Assembly (NCBI RefSeq): GCF_040939455.1
Contig: NC_134110.1
Coordinates: 101,957,001 to 102,021,000, forward strand
Direction: 5' to 3'
Length of the DNA stretch: 64,000 bases
Source of the DNA: Microcebus murinus
Lineage: Eukaryota; Chordata; Mammalia; Primates; Cheirogaleidae
Shown here: positions 60,331 through 64,000 of the stretch, piece after piece
Layout: every line of letters starts with the position of its first letter
Numbering within the stretch: the first letter of the stretch is position 1
Notes under the pieces: generated by a model
Seen by the model: only the letters and a program-made list of their open reading frames with translations
Told to the model about the DNA's origin: nothing
Database searches by the model: none
Position numbers and translations under genes: made by a program

Positions 60331-60370
60331 TACACACGCATGCACACATGCACACGTGCACATGCGCACC
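60285..60370 (+). repeat. (CT)n(CA)n compound microsatellite
   Basis: TTTCTCTCTCTCTCTC passes into CACACACACACACACA and then imperfect CACACATGCACACG. The reverse frame yields a Glu/Arg-rich spurious peptide. Confidence 0.95.
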
Positions 60371-61019
60371 TTCATTCTCACTTGTTAGGTCTCTGCGTTG
60401 TGGGTCACATTCTGCAGCTTTCACTCTCCTCGCCGACTTGTCCACAGACAGAGCTGGAAGGAGCTGGAAGGTATGGGTGCCATCACCTCACACTTCAGAC
60501 CTCTCTGAGCAGGGCCATATACCATCCTACCTGATGTGGCAAAGGGATGGATGCCTTTGGTCTCCTTGACAATGCAGAGTCACTGTTCCCGGAACAAACA
60601 GCCTGGAGCTCAGAGAGACCCAGGGTTCAGTTCCCTGAGATGCCGAAGACATCACCGATGACGAGTGAAACAGACCCTAGCTTCCGCTTTCCTCCACGGC
60701 CTCTGCACACAAGGGCTCAGAGCACACAAGGGCTCAGCAGGTGCGGGAGGGTGCCTGCCCCAATGGTAAGTGGCACAGTGAGTTCCTGAGGAGTATCCTT
60801 CACTCAGAACTGGCACTGGACTTTCATCAGGTAGGAACTTGCCAGTGCCTGCTCAACGTTTCTTAATTCGGCCCAGCCAACGTGCCATGCCCACATGTGA
60901 GCGTCTCTTCAGAAATGTTCTTCCTCCATAATCCTTCCTCCTCCAAATCTTTGTCCTCGGTCTTACTGTTCTCTGCCCTAGGAGGTGACAATTCATGCTT
61001 CCTTGAAAATATACATTAA
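60371..61019. other. Unique DNA with a small duplication
   Basis: The word CACACAAGGGCTCAG is present twice near 60706 and 60723. No gene recognised. Confidence 0.5.
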
Positions 61020-61110
61020 TGTTTGCTTTGTGCTCAGTGGCCACTGAGGGATACAAGCATGAATTGGAGATATTTCTTGCCCTTAAGAGCGTAAAATCTA
61101 TCTCTAAATA
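61020..61110 (-). repeat. L2 LINE 3' end, antisense
   Basis: 'TTGTGCTCAGTGGCCACTG' then 'GGGATACAAGCATGAATTGG' and 'CCCTTAAGAGCGTAAAATC' is an antisense L2 terminus. Confidence 0.65.
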
Positions 61111-62449
61111 ACCTGTTTTCCTTATAATGTGCCATAATTATCTCCAAACAATAAATCATTTATGTCCAGTCCAGGTATATTTATTCTAATACATAATAAC
61201 CAAAGATGCATTGGAAAATAAAGAATTGCTTGCAAACCCTCAAATGTGAGCAAAGGTGTCAAAATGCAGGTAGGTTGCTCAGTCTGCATTCTTTCAGCCT
61301 CATAGTGTGGTATGAACCCATTAGCCTCCAAGACCCAGATGTAAAGAAACAGCAAACCCAAAAGAAAATGTTTGCCAAACTGGCTCATAGCTTGCATCAT
61401 AAAAAAAATATAATTATAGGAAAATATGATGTCTTTTGATGGGATATAGTAGATTTAGAATGATTGTTATTTTACTTCAGTCTCTGTGTGCTCATTTAGA
61501 TATTTTAGAATGTAATGCACAAAAAGGATGCTGCGGCAAGCAGTGCTGTTTAGCAGCATTAAAACTGAAACTGGCTTTCTCTAGACTGGGTTTTGAAGAT
61601 GTCTTGTCCGGGGCTAGTGGTCTCCTACTCCGTCAGTCTGTCTGACTACAAGCACGCGAGGAACACAGCGCAAGGGACAAATGGAAGTGCCCTCTAATGG
61701 CTTCATCTGCACCTCTGGTTGGGTATTTTTTCAATCCTTCTGTGTTCACAATAATCAGACAATATTGTATTTCTCTAATAATATTCATTCAGGTCCCATT
61801 GATTTTGCCGTTTCACTCTGCTTTGGCCTTTGTTAAATGGAAACTGAAGCTAGTTCCTGTCACAAAAGAAACATTTCCTAATGTCACGCCCGGCGCAGAG
61901 GAACAGCCTGGTCTGGGCAGGATGCGGTGCTGGGCTGCTGAGGCTCCCGCCTGTGGAAAACCAATCTGAACACGGAGACAAGAACCAGAGTTTCTGCTCA
62001 AAAGATTGTAAGGGTCACCTTGATCTCTCATGAGAATATTTTTCAACTTACTAAGGACCAACTGACTTTATCTCTACAACCAAAACCAAAACAAGAATCA
62101 AGGTAATCTGCATGGTTCAAATAGCATTTTAAGGGGTTCCAACAATTAAATAAAGGAAATAAAAATGCAGTCCCTGGCCCAGCTCCCAGAGACATTCTGA
62201 AGACACATGAAATAATAATCGTGAAGGCTTCGCATCATGCGGGAGGCAAGGAGTTCTTTATCTGAAAGGTAAGCTCAATTTCTCTTCTTTGAAATCATCA
62301 CATTGATTATATGATAATTATATTTTAGCTCTGTTGGCCTTTGTAATGGCTGTTCTTAATGTATGTGTTTATAATGTGTTTATTTTGCCTGTGCTTCATG
62401 CTGTTTATAATATTCCACATAAGATGTTCATGTACTGATTTACTTAACA
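61111..62449. other. Unique DNA
   Basis: No gene or repeat family recognised. Short frames overlap on both strands. Confidence 0.5.
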
Positions 62450-62527
62450 GATACTTGATGAATGCAGTTCTGTTCCAGACACTGCTGCAGTAAAGGCTAA
62501 TTCCCTGCCCTCAGGAAGCTTACATTC
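62450..62527 (-). mobile_element. L2 LINE antisense, first part
   Basis: 'TTGATGAATGCAGTTCTGTT' then 'CAGACACTGCTGCAGTAAAG' and 'CCCTGCCCTCAGGAAGCTTA' is the antisense L2 end. It is interrupted by the Alu. Confidence 0.8.
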
Positions 62528-62722
62528 TTTTTTTTTTTTTTTTTTTTTTTTTTTTATTTTTTTTATATACATATCAGTTGGCCAATTAATTTCTTTCTAT
62601 TTATAGTAGAGACGGGGTCTCGCTCTTGCTCAGGCTGGTTTCGAACTCCTGACCTCGAGCAATCCGCCCGCCTCGGCCTCCCAGAGAGCTAGGATTACAG
62701 GCGTGAGCCACCGCGCCCGGCC
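62528..62722 (-). repeat. Alu SINE, left-arm-only, strepsirrhine-type, antisense
   Basis: T/A-rich tail followed directly by the linker TTGGCCAATTAATTTCTTTC and a left arm ending CACCGCGCCCGGCC. The right arm is absent. Perfect 15-bp target-site duplication AGGAAGCTTACATTC lies at 62513-62527 and 62723-62737 within L2. Confidence 0.95.
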
Positions 62723-63285
62723 AGGAAGCTTACATTCTAGCAAGAGGACTAGGCAATAAATAAGTAAAATGTAAGCATATCAGATAGTGATACGTGCCAA
62801 GAAGAAAAATAAAGCAAGAAAGGTGCCTGGGAAGTGTTGGGTTAGCAACTTTGGACCAAGAAGCCAGGAAAAGCCTCATAGCAAATGGGACTTTTGAGTT
62901 GAGATTTGAGGGAAGGAGAAAGTAGGCAGGAAGCTGTCTGGGCGGGGAGAGGCTTCCAGCAAGGTGGAACAGCAGGTGGGCAGGAGTGTGTGTGGAAAGG
63001 CAGAAGGGCTGCCTGGAGGACCTGGCAGGGGTGGAGAGAAGAGAGCAGGGCCACAGGAAACAGAGCCAAAGAGGTCACTCAGGTCATGGAGCCCCGACAT
63101 GCACCGGGAAGCCACCGGGGGCTTTGAGCAGGGCCATAACAGGACTTGACTCAGGACATCACAAGACTACTCTGGCTGCCATGTGTAGATGATGGAGAAA
63201 TGGCCAGGGTGGCATCAAGAAGACCACTAAAGAAGTTACTGCAGTGATGCTTGTACAAAATGAAGGTGGTGTGGCCCAAGGTGTT
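62723..63285 (-). mobile_element. L2 LINE antisense, second part
   Basis: 'AATAAAGCAAGAAAGGTGCC', 'GAGTTGAGATTTGAGGGAAG', 'CATGGAGCCCCGACATGC', and 'ACTACTCTGGCTGCCATGTG' continue the antisense L2 3' untranslated and C-terminal region. Confidence 0.7.
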
Positions 63286-63299
63286 ACCAGAAAGTTTGT

Positions 63300-63746
63300 G
63301 GGAAGTGTCAGGTGTGGCCTCTCGGTGGACTGTTGTCCTGGTTCTTTGATTCTTTGGCTCATTGCTTGGAAAATCACAAGCAGGCTGGTGCAATGGAGTG
63401 ATTGCAGACAGGAAGCAATTCCACACAAACACCTTTTATTGCTATACAAGCAAAGAAGGGAGCTATACAAAGAGAGAGTACATTCCAGAGAGGAACGGGT
63501 CAGTCTTCATGAGTGGAGAAAGATCTTAAGGACTCCTAGGTAGTTTCCTTTTATTGGTCTGGTCTAGGGGAGAACTTATGGGAGGCTGGGATATTACCAG
63601 GGGACTGGCATACATGATGGTCAGGCGTTCTGCACTTTCCCTGCAGTCCCTTCCCTCCCCAACCTTCCCACCCCTAGGAATCACCTTTCTGGCCTGTATC
63701 TGCCACCTGCAGATGTGGTCCCTGCCTAACAGGAAATGACTGCATT
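63300..63746 (-). mobile_element. Probable ERV1-type solo LTR, antisense, inside L2
   Basis: Minus-strand reading begins near TGCAGTCATTTCC, has an ACCAATAAAAGGAAACTACC block and a later TATAGCAATAAAAGGTG poly(A)-type signal, then ends near GGCCACACCTGACA. It interrupts L2, which resumes at 63747. The exact ends and the target duplication are uncertain. Confidence 0.5.
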
Positions 63747-64000
63747 CCAAGTGCAGTTTGAAGGGAATAGCTGACAGGATTTGCTGATGGATTGGATGTT
63801 AGCTGTGAGATATGAGGGAAGTGGGTGAGGCAAAGAGGACCCCAAAGGTTTCACAGGAACAACCACAAGGTGGGAGTTAAAGGAGTAGCAGGCTTGAGGG
63901 GAAATTCGGGAGTTCAATTTTGGACACATTATGTTTGAGATACCAACCAGCCACCTGAGTAGACAGGCTGAGTAAGCAGCTGGATACACAAGTTTGGAAT
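63747..64000 (-). mobile_element. L2 LINE antisense, third part
   Basis: 'GATTTGCTGATGGATTGGAT' and 'GAGTTCAATTTTGGACACAT' are antisense L2 ORF2. The minus-strand translation (63726-63989) contains NIQSISKSCQLF, matching the L2 ORF2 segment after the RT domain, and continues to the window edge. Confidence 0.75.

Noticed and set aside
60263..60445. Minus-strand frame with a run of Arg, Glu and Ser
   Set aside because: Translation of the (CT)n(CA)n microsatellite.

Overview
This window is nuclear DNA from a primate, most likely a strepsirrhine (lemur or loris type). The best clue is the SINE content. Three Alu copies (41467-41797, 47349-47666, 62528-62722) carry the linker and left-arm variant typical of lemur-lineage Alus, with TTGGCCAATTA followed by TTTCTTTCTATTTATAGTAG, plus perfect target-site duplications. 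An older dimeric AluJ-type copy lies at 51297-51590. The L1 3' ends are also primate-like but not the human L1PA type. I found no complete protein-coding gene, tRNA or rRNA. The window reads as an intergenic or long-intron region, and almost every open frame longer than 60 codons is chance or transposon-derived.

Layout. 1-9,000: mostly unique DNA with a CpG-rich patch at 775-1100 (preceded and interrupted by a good 3' splice-site-like sequence), L2 and MIR fragments, an Alu monomer and an MLT1-like LTR. 9,000-16,700: an LTR-like element, a long L2 copy with a decayed reverse-transcriptase frame (interrupted by MER5A), a 210-bp alternating purine/pyrimidine microsatellite, a Tigger-like transposon nested in an antisense L1M end, and an ERV-L-like pol relic. 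16,700-22,200: largely unique. 22,200-26,000: two antisense L2 copies, an LTR-like repeat that received a U6 snRNA pseudogene, and a hAT relic. 29,140-37,690: an old L1M split by a younger L1 with a twin-priming 5' inversion. 37,757-38,540: an LTR-like repeat and a possible minus-strand exon. 38,540-51,300: mainly unique DNA with Alus, MIRs and a hAT element with visible inverted ends. 51,300-53,200: AluJ, a probable LTR, then a GC-rich promoter-like block holding a perfect 25 x 16-bp minisatellite. 54,379-56,437: a second 5'-inverted L1. 57,000-64,000: MIR, L1ME, microsatellites and an antisense L2 broken by an Alu and an LTR.

The most unusual object is the minisatellite at 52747-53146. It has 25 copies of one 16-bp unit, apparently identical, and each unit on the minus strand joins an ETS-type core (CCGGAA) to an Sp1-type GC box (GGGCGG). 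It sits in GC-rich DNA with further single ETS-like sites, so it looks like a promoter module amplified in tandem, with 75 CpGs in 400 bp. Function is inference. Names of repeat families were assigned by recognition, not by a database search; where I recognise only the class I say so.
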